64,000 nt of DNA from Bacillota bacterium (GCA_021820965.1 JAKACZ010000005.1:62001-126000); one strand, 5' to 3'; counted from the stretch's first letter, positions 1 through 11,452 are shown. Made by a program: numbers and translations. Notes: a model not told the origin generated them from the sequence alone.

Positions 1-48
1 GGTATACTGGATTTACCAGACCCGGGCGGGTCTCATTCGTCTGTTTAA

Positions 49-1980
<1,932 letters not shown>

Positions 1981-1993
1981 CTCGGAGGAACAA

Positions 1994-4420
1994 ATGGCGA
2001 ATATTGGTCGTGTCATGCCGATCGACATTGAAGATGAGATGAAACGGTCGTATATCGACTATGCCATGAGCGTCATCGTCAGTCGGGCATTGCCGGACGT
2101 CCGTGATGGCCTCAAGCCTGTGCACCGCCGGATTTTGTATGCCATGTTGGAAGCGGGCAACACCCCGAATCAGCCCTATAAAAAGTCCGCCCGTATCGTC
2201 GGCGATGTGCTGGGCCGGTATCACCCTCACGGTGACTCGGCGGTCTATGATGCGATGGTGCGCATGGCCCAGGATTTTTCCATCCGTTACCCGCTGATTG
2301 ATGGACACGGGAACTTTGGATCGATGGACGGCGATTCACCGGCGGCCATGCGATACACCGAGGTGCGTCTGGCTCCCATTGCCATGGAACTCTTGGCCGA
2401 CATCGACAAAGACACCGTGGACTTCGGCCCGAACTTTGACGAGTCAACTAACGAGCCGTTGGTGCTCCCGGCTAAAATCCCCAACCTTCTAATCAACGGG
2501 TCGTCCGGAATTGCGGTGGGGATGGCCACAAACATTCCGCCGCATAATCTCAGCGAGGTTTGCCGGGCGGCAACTCTTCTTATTGAGCATCCGGAAACGG
2601 ATTTTGACAAATTAATAAGTGTACTGCCTGGCCCGGACTTTCCTACCGGCGGGATGATTATGGGGCGCGAAGGCATTCGCCAAGCCTATGCTACCGGCCG
2701 TGGCATCATCACCATTCGCGGCGTGGCCAAAGTGGAAGAGACATCCAACGGGCGCGAGCGAATTGTCATTACGGAGATTCCCTATCAGGTCAATAAAGCA
2801 CGGCTGATTGAAAAGATTGCTGACTTGGTGCACGAACGCCGGATGGAAGGCGTCTCGGACCTTCGCGATGAGTCAGATCGAGAAGGCGTGCGCATCGTCA
2901 TTGAACTGAAGCGTGACGCGGTGCCCAAGGTGACCATGAATCAGCTTTATAAATACACGTCTATGCAGCAGACCTTCGGCATGATTCTTTTGGCGTTGGT
3001 GGACGGCCGCCCCGTCATATTGTCGGTGCGGGAGATGCTGGAGAACTTTATTCGCCATCGCAAGAACGTAATTGAGCGGCGAACCCGGTATGAGTTGGCC
3101 AAGGCCGAAGCGCGTGCCCACATTCTGGAGGGGCTGCGAATAGCGCTTCAATTCCTTGATGAGGTTATTCAGATTATCCGCTCGTCAAGTTCGGTGGATA
3201 CCGCCCGCGACGGCTTGATGACGCGGTTTGGCCTCTCGGACAAGCAGGCCAACGCAATCCTGGACATGCGGCTGCAGCGATTGACGGCGTTGGAACGCGA
3301 GAAAATTGAAGCAGAGTACCAAGAAGTCATGGCAGTGATTGAACAGCTGAAGGCTATCTTGGCTGATGAACAGCTAGTGTACAATATTATCAAAAAAGAC
3401 TTGGCAGAAATCCGAAAAAAATACGGGGACGAGCGCCGTACTAAGCTCGGTCCGTCGGTGAAGGACATTTCTGATGAAGACCTCATTCCCGAAGAGGATA
3501 TGGTGGTGACAATTACACACCGAGGCTACATCAAACGGCTTTCGCCCGACGTGTACCGCCCCCAGCGGCGTGGCGGCCGCGGCGTCAGCGGGAGCACCGT
3601 CCGCCAAGACGACTTTATCGCCCACATGTTTGTGGCCAGCACGCATGCATACTTGTGCTTCTTTACCAATCGCGGCCGTATCTACCGGGTCAAGGTGCAT
3701 GAAATCCCGGAAGCCGGCCGTCAGGCCAAAGGCATTTCGGTGGCCAACCTGATTGCCATGGAACCGGGCGAACGAATCGCGGCCGTACAGACCTTAACCG
3801 AGACATCCAATCATTTCTGGGTGTTTGCCACCAAGCGCGGTGTTGTCAAACGTACGGCGTTGTCCGATTATGATACCTGGCGGGGCGGCGGTATTATTGC
3901 AATTTCATTGGATGACGACGACGAACTTATCGGCGTTGAATCTACTGAGGGCAAGAGCGATATTCTGCTGGCCACACGAAGCGGTCAGGTTATTCGGTTT
4001 CAGGAATCGCTCGTCCGATCGATGGGCCGATCGGCGCGCGGCGTTACCGGGATTCGAATAAAAGACGACGATCGCGTGGTGTCGCTGGCCACCGTATCGC
4101 ACCAAAAGGAATTGTTGGTGATCACCGAAAATGGCTTTGGCAAGCGCACGCGCATCGACCAATTCCGGCGCACCGGCCGCAGCGGCCGCGGCGTAATGGG
4201 CATGCGGCTGACGGCAAAGACGGGACCGGTGGCAGGAATTTTGCCCGTGGAAGGCGACGAAGAATTCATGGTGATTTCCAGCGAGGGGATTCTGATCCGA
4301 CTACAGGTGGAGTCTATTTCGCACCAAGGTCGGGCGTCCCAGGGAGTTCGCGTGATGCGGATGGAGGACAATCACCATGTCAGTGCGGTGGCCCTGATTA
4401 CGGCTGAAGACGAGGCGTAA
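1994..4420 (+). CDS. gyrA: DNA gyrase subunit A
   Basis: This is the DNA-cleaving and wrapping subunit of gyrase. The active-site tyrosine is Tyr121 in AMRYTEVRL. The quinolone-resistance region reads [10 protein letters not shown], with Ser82 at the usual resistance position. The C-terminal beta-pinwheel opens with a full GyrA box, QRRGGRG, near residue 524, which separates gyrase from topoisomerase IV ParC, and several further blade repeats follow. The 808-aa length is typical. A GGAGG site lies just before the ATG. The gene ends 45 bp before pdxS, and the gap holds an imperfect GC-rich hairpin (ACCGGC with GCCGGT) and the pdxS ribosome-binding site. Confidence 0.97.
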   Translation: MANIGRVMPIDIEDEMKRSYIDYAMSVIVSRALPDVRDGLKPVHRRILYAMLEAGNTPNQPYKKSARIVGDVLGRYHPHGDSAVYDAMVRMAQDFSIRYPLIDGHGNFGSMDGDSPAAMRYTEVRLAPIAMELLADIDKDTVDFGPNFDESTNEPLVLPAKIPNLLINGSSGIAVGMATNIPPHNLSEVCRAATLLIEHPETDFDKLISVLPGPDFPTGGMIMGREGIRQAYATGRGIITIRGVAKVEETSNGRERIVITEIPYQVNKARLIEKIADLVHERRMEGVSDLRDESDREGVRIVIELKRDAVPKVTMNQLYKYTSMQQTFGMILLALVDGRPVILSVREMLENFIRHRKNVIERRTRYELAKAEARAHILEGLRIALQFLDEVIQIIRSSSSVDTARDGLMTRFGLSDKQANAILDMRLQRLTALEREKIEAEYQEVMAVIEQLKAILADEQLVYNIIKKDLAEIRKKYGDERRTKLGPSVKDISDEDLIPEEDMVVTITHRGYIKRLSPDVYRPQRRGGRGVSGSTVRQDDFIAHMFVASTHAYLCFFTNRGRIYRVKVHEIPEAGRQAKGISVANLIAMEPGERIAAVQTLTETSNHFWVFATKRGVVKRTALSDYDTWRGGGIIAISLDDDDELIGVESTEGKSDILLATRSGQVIRFQESLVRSMGRSARGVTGIRIKDDDRVVSLATVSHQKELLVITENGFGKRTRIDQFRRTGRSGRGVMGMRLTAKTGPVAGILPVEGDEEFMVISSEGILIRLQVESISHQGRASQGVRVMRMEDNHHVSAVALITAEDEA

Positions 4421-4465
4421 ACCGGCGGGACTAGACCTAGCCGGTGTTTAGAGGAGGCAATAATC

Positions 4466-5353
4466 GTGCAAGAACAACGGGGGACGTACAACGTAAAAGC
4501 CGGTCTGGCGGAAATGCTGAAGGGCGGCGTGATTATGGATGTGACCACGCCGGAACAGGCGGTCATCGCAGAGAAAGCCGGCGCAGTGGCGGTCATGGCG
4601 CTAGAGCGCGTGCCCGCGGATATTCGCAAGGCGGGTGGGGTCGCGCGCATGGCGGATCCCCGCATCGTAAACTCCATCCAGCAGGCGGTTTCTATTCCTG
4701 TGATGGCAAAAGTCCGAATCGGCCACTTCGTGGAGGCACAGGTGCTGGAGGCTTTGGAAGTCGACTATATCGATGAGAGCGAAGTGCTCACCCCGGCTGA
4801 CGAGCAATACCATATCGACAAGTGGCGCTTTAACATTCCGTTTGTGTGCGGGGCACGCGACTTAGGCGAGGCATTGCGCCGGATCGGGGAAGGTGCCGCC
4901 ATGATTCGGACCAAGGGGGAGCCGGGAACCGGCAACGTGGTCGAAGCGGTGCGGCATCTGCGTGCGGTAAACCATGAAATCCGCCAGGTTGTGGCCACCC
5001 CGGAAGGCGAGCTCGCCGACCTGGCCAAGGAGCTCCGGGCGCCCTTGGAACTGGTGAAGCAGGTGAAAGAGTTGGGGAGGCTACCAGTAGTCAACTTCAG
5101 TGCCGGTGGGGTCGCCACGGCGGCCGACGCCGCCCTGATGATGCAGCTCGGAGCGGACGGCATTTTTGTGGGTTCCGGGGTGTTCAAATCGCAGAACCCG
5201 GAGAAAACCGCGCGCGCGATCGTTCGCGCCACCCTGCATTACAACGATCCCAAGGTTATCGCTGAAGTATCGGAAGATGTGGGTGAAGCCATGCCGGGTC
5301 TTGAAATGGCCACATTGGAAGCAAAAGACCGCATGCAGGATCGGGGCATTTAA
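4466..5353 (+). CDS. pdxS: Pyridoxal 5'-phosphate synthase, PdxS subunit
   Basis: This is the (beta/alpha)8 synthase of the deoxyxylulose-independent vitamin B6 pathway. It condenses ribose 5-phosphate, glyceraldehyde 3-phosphate and ammonia to PLP. Asp25 (IMDV), Lys82 (AKVRIGH) and Lys150 (RTKGEPGTG) match the family's catalytic residues. The 295-aa length is standard. Translation starts at GTG, 8 bases after GAGGAGG. Ammonia comes from PdxT, encoded 2 bp downstream, so the pair is one transcription unit. Placement directly after gyrA is a lineage feature rather than a functional link. Confidence 0.97.
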   Translation: MQEQRGTYNVKAGLAEMLKGGVIMDVTTPEQAVIAEKAGAVAVMALERVPADIRKAGGVARMADPRIVNSIQQAVSIPVMAKVRIGHFVEAQVLEALEVDYIDESEVLTPADEQYHIDKWRFNIPFVCGARDLGEALRRIGEGAAMIRTKGEPGTGNVVEAVRHLRAVNHEIRQVVATPEGELADLAKELRAPLELVKQVKELGRLPVVNFSAGGVATAADAALMMQLGADGIFVGSGVFKSQNPEKTARAIVRATLHYNDPKVIAEVSEDVGEAMPGLEMATLEAKDRMQDRGI

Positions 5354-5355
5354 GC

Positions 5356-5952
5356 ATGCGGATTGGGGTTCTTGCAATACAAGGAGACGTGCGCGAGCAC
5401 CTAGGGCACACCGAACGAGCCGGTGCCGAAGCGGTTCCGGTGCGCCGAGCGCAGGACCTGGCAAAGACTGACGGCCTGATTATCCCTGGGGGTGAAAGCA
5501 CCACCATCGGGATGCTAATGGCTGAATACAGGGTCATCGACGCTGTGTTGGAACGGACCGGGGACGGCCATTATCCGATCTACGGGACTTGCGCCGGTCT
5601 CATATTGATGGCGAAGAACGTCATTGGGCCGTCACCTGCCCGCCTGGGTCTCATGGATATAGACACCTCCCGCAATGCGTATGGCCGTCAGATAGCCTCA
5701 TTCGAAGTGGCGCTTGACATTGAGGTGTTGGGTCCAGAGCCGTTTCCCGCCGTATTTATCCGGGCGCCGAAGATTGAACGCCTGGGAGCCGATGTGACAC
5801 CTTTGGCATGGTACCGGGGCGGAGTGGTCATGGCCGAATCGGGACCATTTCTGGTCAGCTCGTTTCACCCGGAAATGAGCTCCGACATTCGGATCCACCA
5901 ATATTTCGTCGAAAAGGTCAAGCGCGTGACGCGTGTCGCGGGCGCGTCGTGA
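5356..5952 (+). CDS. pdxT: Pyridoxal 5'-phosphate synthase, glutaminase PdxT
   Basis: This is the class I glutamine amidotransferase that feeds ammonia to PdxS. The triad is visible: nucleophile Cys79 in YGTCAGL, and His171 and Glu173 in the FHPE motif. The oxyanion segment PGGESTT lies at residues 44-50. The length of 198 aa is normal. The ATG follows the pdxS stop by 2 bp, suggesting translational coupling and a matched supply of the two subunits. Confidence 0.96.
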   Translation: MRIGVLAIQGDVREHLGHTERAGAEAVPVRRAQDLAKTDGLIIPGGESTTIGMLMAEYRVIDAVLERTGDGHYPIYGTCAGLILMAKNVIGPSPARLGLMDIDTSRNAYGRQIASFEVALDIEVLGPEPFPAVFIRAPKIERLGADVTPLAWYRGGVVMAESGPFLVSSFHPEMSSDIRIHQYFVEKVKRVTRVAGAS

Positions 5953-5967
5953 TCGCGCCTTCGTGCT

Positions 5968-6270
5968 ATGGAAGGCCTGACCCGCGTAAGGTTGGTGAAT
6001 TTCCTGATGGGGCAGCTTATCAGCGAACCCGTGAGCGTGAACTGGCGTGACGGGACGCTATCATCATTCCGGTGGCGCGACGCCGACTTTGCGATAGCCG
6101 AGATACTCTCCGATTACCGCAAGGTTGATTTCCGACCACAATGGTATCTGAGGCGACATCGTCGCCAGTTATTAGTACGCACCCAGGATGGCCGTTTTTT
6201 TGAATTGTACGTGTCGCGTCCCGGAATGTGGATTCTGTACCGTGAAGTGGATGGCCTGTTTGACCGGTAG
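5968..6270 (+). CDS. Small DUF6504-like protein
   Basis: This 100-aa soluble protein of unknown function lies 15 bp after pdxT. It is rich in Arg, Trp and Tyr. The order of an FRWRD strand, an R-x-x-WYLRR segment and a GRFFELY...WILYREVD ending resembles DUF6504 proteins, which usually sit alone near housekeeping genes in Gram-positive bacteria. I assigned the family by pattern only. No strong ribosome-binding site is seen before the ATG, so coupling to pdxT or a nearby alternative start is possible. No catalytic motif is apparent. Confidence 0.6.
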   Translation: MEGLTRVRLVNFLMGQLISEPVSVNWRDGTLSSFRWRDADFAIAEILSDYRKVDFRPQWYLRRHRRQLLVRTQDGRFFELYVSRPGMWILYREVDGLFDR

Positions 6271-6334
6271 CGAGGCGAATTAGCGAGCCCAGGTCTATCG
6301 TGGGCGCGGTCTTGACTTCCCCCGATGAACAGAC

Positions 6335-6562
6335 TAGATTAGAGGAAACTATAGACTCGACTGATGACGAAAGAGCATGCTTTGACGCCTTGACTCAGAG
6401 AGCTGGTGGATGGTGCGAACCAGCCGGGCCAAAGCTTTCCGCTTCCTGAGGTTCCAGCATAGCTGGCGGTCACCCCGATATCGGTGCCAAGCGGGCCGTA
6501 ATCATGGCCAACTGGGGTGGTACCGCGAGTGTAACTCGTCCCGAGTGGGGGACGAGTTTTTT
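6335..6562 (+). ncRNA. T-box leader of the mtnA-serS operon
   Basis: This is a tRNA-sensing riboswitch. The T-box core TGGGGTGGTACCGCG is at 6513-6527. It is followed by an intrinsic terminator: AACTCGTCCC (6533-6542), a six-base loop, GGGACGAGTT (6549-6558) and a T run to 6562. Upstream, the Stem I apical motif is visible as AGAGAG plus GCTGGT...GGTGCGAACCAGC (6397-6424). A TCC triplet at 6453-6455, on the 3' side of Stem I, is a candidate specifier that would read tRNA-Ser(GGA). That fits serS downstream but has not been folded. Uncharged tRNA would stabilise the antiterminator and switch on mtnA-serS. Confidence 0.88.
6533..6562 (+). terminator. T-box attenuator terminator
   Basis: A perfect 10-bp stem (6533-6542 with 6549-6558) with a GAGTGG loop is followed by TTTT. 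The 5' arm overlaps the region that must pair with the T-box core to form the antiterminator, as expected for this riboswitch class. Confidence 0.85.
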
Positions 6563-6581
6563 ATTGGCCGAATGGAGGAAC

Positions 6582-7643
6582 ATGGTGATCGAGCCAATTC
6601 GGGTGACAAGCGACGCTGTCGAGATTTTAGATCAACGCCAACTTCCGGAGCGCCGCACGTATCTGTCTTGCACGGGACCGGATGATATAATCCACGCCAT
6701 CCAAACCTTGGCGGTGCGCGGGGCGCCCGCTATCGGTGTGGCGGGCGTTTATGGCCTGTGGCTAGCGTCGCGCAAGCTAACCCCAAGGGATAAGTTTTGG
6801 GATGAGCTTGCAGCGGAGAAGGAGCGCATTAAAAGTGCGCGGCCGACGGCGGTTAATCTAGCATGGGCGATAGACAGGGTGTGGGCACAGGCTCAGGGAA
6901 TCAGGCAGGCAGACGTCGCGCGGTTTTTGAAGAAGGCCGCAGAGACCCTGGCCGAGGAAGAGCGACAGCGGAATGTTCGCATTGCTGCAAATGGGGCGCC
7001 GCTACTCTTGCCCCAAAGCCGCGTCCTCACGCATTGCAATACCGGATCGCTTGCGACCGTCGGCGTGGGGACAGCTCTGGGTGTCATACGCGAAGGTTTT
7101 GGCCAAGGTCGTATTGGGTCCGTCTGGGTAGACGAGACCAGGCCGTTACTTCAAGGATCACGCTTGACCGCCTGGGAATTGATGCAGGATAGGATCCCGG
7201 CCACCTTAATCACTGACAATATGGCCGCAAGTTTGATGGCGCAAAAGCGAGTCGATGCCGTGATTGTCGGGGCCGACCGGATTTGCGCCAACGGGGATAC
7301 GGCCAACAAAATTGGGACGTACGGCCTGGCAGTGTTGGCATACTATCACGGTATTCCCTTTTATGTAGCGGCTCCATTAAGTACGGTTGACCTGGATCTA
7401 GCCCATGGGTCCGCCATCCCTATTGAAGAGCGGGGAGCTGACGAAGTCCGGTCTTTTCGGGGGGTGCCGGTGGCCCCGTCGGGTGTATACGTCTATAATC
7501 CGGCGTTTGACGTCACTCCCGGTCATTTAATCACCGCGATCATTACGGATCGCGGCGTTGCCCGGCGGCCCTACGAGTTGTCGCTAGCGGCGTTAATGGA
7601 GAATGAACCCAACACCAATAGGGAAGGTGAGAGGCATGCTTGA
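6582..7643 (+). CDS. mtnA: S-methyl-5-thioribose-1-phosphate isomerase
   Basis: The enzyme isomerises methylthioribose 1-phosphate to methylthioribulose 1-phosphate in the methionine salvage pathway. The fold is related to eIF2B subunits. GAPAIGVAG is near the N-terminus, the catalytic Cys152 sits in THCNTGSLA, and Asp232 in GADRICANGD matches the second catalytic residue. I start at 6582, six bases after GGAGG at 6572-6576. The reading frame is open back to 6504, but that extension would be translated from the T-box core and terminator and is not credible. The product is 353 aa. It overlaps serS by 8 bp. Confidence 0.93.
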   Translation: MVIEPIRVTSDAVEILDQRQLPERRTYLSCTGPDDIIHAIQTLAVRGAPAIGVAGVYGLWLASRKLTPRDKFWDELAAEKERIKSARPTAVNLAWAIDRVWAQAQGIRQADVARFLKKAAETLAEEERQRNVRIAANGAPLLLPQSRVLTHCNTGSLATVGVGTALGVIREGFGQGRIGSVWVDETRPLLQGSRLTAWELMQDRIPATLITDNMAASLMAQKRVDAVIVGADRICANGDTANKIGTYGLAVLAYYHGIPFYVAAPLSTVDLDLAHGSAIPIEERGADEVRSFRGVPVAPSGVYVYNPAFDVTPGHLITAIITDRGVARRPYELSLAALMENEPNTNREGERHA

Positions 7644-8904
7644 TATCAAGCGCATTCGGCAAGAACCGGAAATGTTGGCTGCTCTGTTGGCGAAAAAGGG
7701 CGTCGAGGTGGATTTTGACCCTTTAATCAAATGGGATACCGAAAGGCGGCGCCTGTTAACAGAAATGGAGCAGCTTAAGGCGGAACGAAACCGGGTTTCG
7801 AGTCACGTTGCCCGCCTCAAAAAAGCCGGTGAGGACGCAATCACTTTAATTGAAGAGATGCGGAGCGTGGGCGATCGTATAGCCGGTTTTGAGAATGAGG
7901 TGCGCCGCTTGGAGGCGCGGATTCAGGACGAGCTGCTTAACATCCCCAATGCGCCTGCAGCGGACGTGCCGGAGGGAGCCGATGCGGACGATAATGTAGA
8001 GGTTCACCGCTGGGGATTCGTACCGAATTTCGACTTCGAACCTAAGCCGCACTGGGAGTTGGGCGAGAGCCTGAACGTCTTGGACTTTGAACGGGGGCGC
8101 AAGCTGTCGGGAGCCCGGTTTACGGTGTTTTCAGGCCTGGGAGCTCAACTGTCACGAGCGCTAATTAACTTTATGCTCGACCACAACCGCGGGCTTGGTT
8201 ATGTGGAAATTGCTCCACCCTACTTGGTGAATCGTGAATCGCTGGTAGCTACCGGTCAGCTGCCGAAGTTTGCCGAAGATGTCTTTCGCGTGGTGCCGCA
8301 TGAATATTATCTGATACCAACGGCTGAAGTGCCGCTAACCAACTTGCACCGCGATGAAATCATCGCGGAAGACGATCTGCCAATTCGCTATACCGCATAT
8401 ACGGCTTCGTTTCGAGCCGAGGCGGGGGCGGCCGGACGCGATACGCGTGGCATTATCCGCCAACACCAGTTTGACAAGGTGGAACTGGTGCAGTTTGTTA
8501 AGCCAGAGCATTCGGCAGAGGCACTTGAGACCATGGTGCGCCACGCCGAGGATGTCTTGGAGAAATTGGCTCTGCCCTATCGTACAGTGCTATTGTGTGG
8601 CGGAGATATGGGATTTACCCAGGAAAAAACGTATGATATTGAGGTATGGATGCCAAGTTACCAGCGCTACGTGGAAATTTCGTCGTGTAGCGTTTTCGGT
8701 GATTTTCAGGCGCGTCGCGGCAACATCCGCTATCGCCCCAACAATTCGAAAAAGACCGAGTTCGTTCATACGTTGAATGGCAGTGCGTTAGCGGTTGGTC
8801 GGACGTTTGCCGCATTGTTGGAGAATTATCAACAGGCTGACGGCAGGGTCGCCATCCCTCCCGCACTTCAGCCGTACTTTGACGGGCGGACAATGTTGTC
8901 GTAA
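7636..8904 (+). CDS. serS: Seryl-tRNA synthetase
   Basis: This class II synthetase charges tRNA-Ser. The product is 422 aa. It opens with MLDIKRIRQ and a long N-terminal helical hairpin (about residues 25-100) that grips the long variable arm of tRNA-Ser. The catalytic core shows motif 2 (FRAEAGAAGRDTRG) and motif 3 (LAVGRTFAALLENYQ). The ATG at 7636 has AGGTGAG upstream and overlaps the end of mtnA; an upstream in-frame ATG at 7603 lacks a good site. Control by the T-box leader and the two tRNA-Ser genes immediately downstream agree with the assignment. Confidence 0.96.
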   Translation: MLDIKRIRQEPEMLAALLAKKGVEVDFDPLIKWDTERRRLLTEMEQLKAERNRVSSHVARLKKAGEDAITLIEEMRSVGDRIAGFENEVRRLEARIQDELLNIPNAPAADVPEGADADDNVEVHRWGFVPNFDFEPKPHWELGESLNVLDFERGRKLSGARFTVFSGLGAQLSRALINFMLDHNRGLGYVEIAPPYLVNRESLVATGQLPKFAEDVFRVVPHEYYLIPTAEVPLTNLHRDEIIAEDDLPIRYTAYTASFRAEAGAAGRDTRGIIRQHQFDKVELVQFVKPEHSAEALETMVRHAEDVLEKLALPYRTVLLCGGDMGFTQEKTYDIEVWMPSYQRYVEISSCSVFGDFQARRGNIRYRPNNSKKTEFVHTLNGSALAVGRTFAALLENYQQADGRVAIPPALQPYFDGRTMLS

Positions 8905-8947
8905 AATGGAGTGTCGGTCAATCCCCCGTTGATGTGCAAACTGACTC

Positions 8948-8976
8948 TTGGATTTGATCTTGGCGGCCGGTAGAAT
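8948..8976 (+). promoter_or_regulatory. Candidate promoter of tRNA-Ser(UGA)
   Basis: TTGGAT (-35) is separated by 17 bp from TAGAAT (-10), which ends 20 bp before the tRNA. The same 17-bp layout precedes the other two tRNA genes. Confidence 0.45.
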
Positions 8977-8996
8977 AGAGATATAGAGATACTCGT

Positions 8997-9083
8997 GGAG
9001 GGGTAGCGTAATTGGTAACGCAGCGGTCTTGAAAACCGCCGCCCTAACAAGGCTTGCAGGTTCGAGTCCTGTCCCCTCCGCCA
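8997..9083 (+). tRNA. tRNA-Ser (UGA)
   Basis: The acceptor arms GGAGGGG and CCCCTCC pair, the discriminator is G and CCA is encoded. The anticodon loop CTTGAAA is closed by GCGGT/ACCGC and carries anticodon TGA (9030-9032). A long variable arm marks it as class II, consistent with serine. Confidence 0.95.
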
Positions 9084-9143
9084 TTTTTCTTTTCGGTTTT
9101 CGTGTTGCTGCATGCGGACGATAACTGCTTCGTCAGATGCCGC

Positions 9144-9172
9144 TTGCCTGGGCCATGGCCCTGTGCTACGAT
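9144..9172 (+). promoter_or_regulatory. Candidate promoter of tRNA-Ser(GCU)
   Basis: TTGCCT (-35), a 17-bp spacer and TACGAT (-10) end 13 bp before the tRNA. Confidence 0.45.
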
Positions 9173-9185
9173 GAACATTACCTGC

Positions 9186-9277
9186 GGAGGGATACTCAAG
9201 AGGTCGAAGAGGGCGGTTTGCTAAACCGTTAGTAGGCTAACAGCCTAGCGTGGGTTCGAATCCCACTCCCTCCGCCA
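9186..9277 (+). tRNA. tRNA-Ser (GCU)
   Basis: The acceptor GGAGGGA pairs with TCCCTCC, followed by G and an encoded CCA. Anticodon GCT is at 9220-9222 in the loop TTGCTAA. The long variable arm (TAGTAGGCTAACAGCCTA) is typical of tRNA-Ser. Confidence 0.95.
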
Positions 9278-9306
9278 TTAATTAACTTTTGTACCACTCA
9301 AACACA

Positions 9307-9335
9307 TTGATGTACGGTAAAACAGGCAGTATACT
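9307..9335 (+). promoter_or_regulatory. Candidate promoter of tRNA-Arg
   Basis: TTGATG (-35), a 17-bp spacer and TATACT (-10) end 9 bp before the tRNA 5' end. This is the best-matching of the three tRNA promoters. Confidence 0.55.
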
Positions 9336-9344
9336 AAATTAGTC

Positions 9345-9420
<76 letters not shown>

Positions 9421-9428
9421 AGTTTAAA

Positions 9429-9459
9429 CCCGCAACCTGCAAGGGATTGCGGGATTTTT
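9429..9459 (+). terminator. Terminator after tRNA-Arg
   Basis: A 7-bp stem, CCCGCAA (9429-9435) with TTGCGGG (9447-9453), has an 11-base loop and is followed by ATTTTT. Confidence 0.75.
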
Positions 9460-9619
9460 AATGGCCTGTTTTGAGGGAGGTAAACGAGCATTGCCACCGA
9501 AATTGCCACCGAGAGAGCTTGCGGGACATCCACTCCGCGGAATACATGTCGACTTACCCCATATCTTGTCCATAAAGGGGGAACCATAACATGGGTACAC
9601 GTGCGTGTTTAGGTGACGC

Positions 9620-9952
9620 CTAGATCTCGATAAAGCCAAAAGGGGACTGCGTCGCCACCAAGTCAGGATCGGGTGACATCGCATCCGCGAGAGCTTGGGC
9701 CTGCTTCGCGATGAAGTCGCGGCTTGCGCGGTGGAACTCTTTAGCAATTGTTTCGCGGTCGGGACCGCTCAAAACCACCTCGGTAGCACACCGCATCTCG
9801 GGCGCCACAATCGACCCACCGCCCCGCTGATCAATGAGAATTGCGTCGCATTCTGAACAGCGGTAGCGTCGAAAGTGGTAGTACCCCTTGTAAGGTTCGC
9901 TTACCAAACGATTCGTCCCGAACGGGCGCCAATCATGTTTGGGATCCCTCAT
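9620..9952 (-). CDS. Hypothetical protein, 110 aa
   Basis: I do not recognise this protein. It is soluble, with a basic N-terminal half containing one CSEC pair in a YRCSECDAI context, like half a zinc ribbon. A helical C-terminal half (about residues 65-95) is rich in Ala and acidic residues. AGGAA lies about 10 bases upstream of the ATG. It stands alone on the minus strand at the start of the accessory island, with no operon partner, so it may be an island passenger gene. Confidence 0.5.
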   Translation of the reverse strand: MRDPKHDWRPFGTNRLVSEPYKGYYHFRRYRCSECDAILIDQRGGGSIVAPEMRCATEVVLSGPDRETIAKEFHRASRDFIAKQAQALADAMSPDPDLVATQSPFGFIEI

Positions 9953-10367
9953 ATGTCACACGCGTTCCTGAAAAATACCATTTAACATAAATCGTACCCC
10001 AAACGTGAAACTTTGCAAACTTCGGATGGCGCCATGGCAATGCGGTTTCGTAGTTGGGCATGGTCCGTGGTCAGCCGGTGTTTAATGGGCTATGTGCAAT
10101 CCGAGGTTGGATTTTTTCGTTTTTAACCCCCGCCGCCCTCTTCGGCAACCCCGACTTAGGTTGGAACGGACGCTCCGTTCTGTCAGGATTTGCCTGCCTT
10201 GCGGGTGGGAAACTCAAGCGGGCGGACTGTGATGGAGCACCTGCTAATCGGGGGTCACAACGATGGGTTGACGGCGGGTGCTTGTGCGCTAACCCCCGAA
10301 ACGTTCAGAACCGTCGGCCCGTAATCCGTGCTGCATACGTCTGAATCGGCGCTCAGCGGCCGGCGGT
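9953..10367 (+). other. Intergenic stretch without a supported gene
   Basis: This 415-bp gap lies between the hypothetical gene and the toxin gene. The open frames here have no ribosome-binding site and no recognisable motif. I see no strong hairpin or repeat. Confidence 0.4.
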
Positions 10368-10661
10368 CTAACGATAGCCAGCCTCCCTTTGATGGCGGAT
10401 GGCCAGCACGACGGCCGCTTGGCCCTCCACGCGGTACAACACGACATAGCCGCTGTCCCCGAAAGGAATGAGCCATTCCCGGAAGGCAGGATCCATGTCG
10501 GCTACCGGACGACCGGCCTCCGGATGTTCCGCAATGACCCGCACATGGGACCGAATCGTGTGTACCGCTTGGGCAGCCGCTCGCTCACTGTTGTCGGCTA
10601 AGAACAGACGCAGGCGCTGAACGTCCCGCAACGCCTCCGGTGTCCATCTTAACGGTGGCAT
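10368..10661 (-). CDS. RelE/ParE-family toxin
   Basis: This is a type II toxin of the RelE/ParE superfamily, 97 aa from the ATG at 10661 (MPPLRW...). The pattern is typical of ParE: an early LRDVQRL helix, IRSHVRVIAEHPEAGRP in the middle (family pattern I..hP..GRp), and a C-terminal YVVLYRVEG...VVLAIRHQRE strand pair ending in the usual HxR. ParE proteins poison gyrase, while RelE proteins cleave mRNA; sequence alone does not decide here. The start overlaps the end of the upstream antitoxin gene by 13 bp, as expected for a co-translated pair. An open frame extends upstream but lies inside the antitoxin gene. Confidence 0.85.
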   Translation of the reverse strand: MPPLRWTPEALRDVQRLRLFLADNSERAAAQAVHTIRSHVRVIAEHPEAGRPVADMDPAFREWLIPFGDSGYVVLYRVEGQAAVVLAIRHQREAGYR

Positions 10662-10939
10662 TCGGGGGGCTCGGCTTGTGGGTCGGCCTGCAACCGGGTG
10701 AGCCACTCGTCGGTTTCTGCTTGGGTCAGATGGAGGCCAGTGGCTTGGTAGTGTTCCCAGGCTGCCATGGCGTCGCGGCGCAGGGCGTCCCGCCGCTCTT
10801 CGCGCTCAACGTACTCTTCAATGGCTTGGCGCATGAGCCAATGGGGCGTTCGATGTTGCGCCTCAGCCAACCGCTTCAAGCGATCGTGCGTCGTAATATC
10901 CAACTTGATCGCGACCGGTCGAACCAACGATTTACTCAT
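10649..10939 (-). CDS. Ribbon-helix-helix antitoxin (ParD/CopG type)
   Basis: This 96-aa protein has an N-terminal RHH DNA-binding motif: beta strand VAIKLDITTHDRLK, then helix RTPHWLMRQAIEEYVERE at residues 30-47. An acidic, flexible C-terminal tail would wrap the toxin. GGAGGT precedes the ATG. It lies upstream of and overlaps the ParE-like toxin, the standard antitoxin-first order. Autoregulation is likely through the direct repeats in its promoter region. Confidence 0.85.
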   Translation of the reverse strand: MSKSLVRPVAIKLDITTHDRLKRLAEAQHRTPHWLMRQAIEEYVEREERRDALRRDAMAAWEHYQATGLHLTQAETDEWLTRLQADPQAEPPECHR

Positions 10940-11452
10940 GTCGACCTCCGCAGTATGACTTGGTTATACCCTATTATACCCGACCGACTTCGGAATTTCC
11001 CTGCGTTGACATCGAATTCACGCATGAACGACGTTCTTGCAGGACCGACCCGCCCGCATTAGAGACCCTCAACTCAGGCGGGTAGTTCAACCAGGTTTTG
11101 CACAAAACAGGCCGCACTACTCGCGATGAGCCAGGAGACCATCCAATCCTAGATTGCAAATAGCCGTTTAATGAAAAGTGGAACGGCATCCGTAATTCGA
11201 ACTTCACCTAGTTGATCGTCGACCATGGCACAGGCTTTGTCTCAGCGGCCTTCTATGATCGATTATCCTGTGACCCTCCGCCTCGGCATTCTATCGGAAT
11301 AGAAAGCCTGTTTCCATCGTAAGCCACGTGTTCCGTGATGTTTTGGGGGTAGCTCGTAATCACTCCACTGTTCGCTTGCGGATGTATGCCCCCAATACGA
11401 TCCATTCGGATCAGGAAGAGGTAATCGATCGCTGGACCGGCAGTAGGTACTA
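10940..11452 (-). other. Upstream region of the ParE module, otherwise empty
   Basis: About 510 bp. The first 40 bp hold the antitoxin promoter and operator candidates. The rest has only short overlapping open frames on both strands without ribosome-binding sites or recognisable domains. Confidence 0.35.
10964..10980 (-). promoter_or_regulatory. Candidate operator/-10 of the ParE-type module
   Basis: On the minus strand two GGTATAA repeats are spaced exactly 10 bp apart, one DNA helical turn, and one of them contains TATAAT (10973-10978). RHH antitoxins typically bind such tandem sites, so this is a plausible autoregulatory operator over the -10 box. Confidence 0.5.

Noticed and set aside
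6504-6581. Upstream in-frame ATG giving a longer MtnA
   Set aside because: The extension lies in the T-box core and terminator; the ATG at 6582 has a proper GGAGG site and gives the family's normal length.
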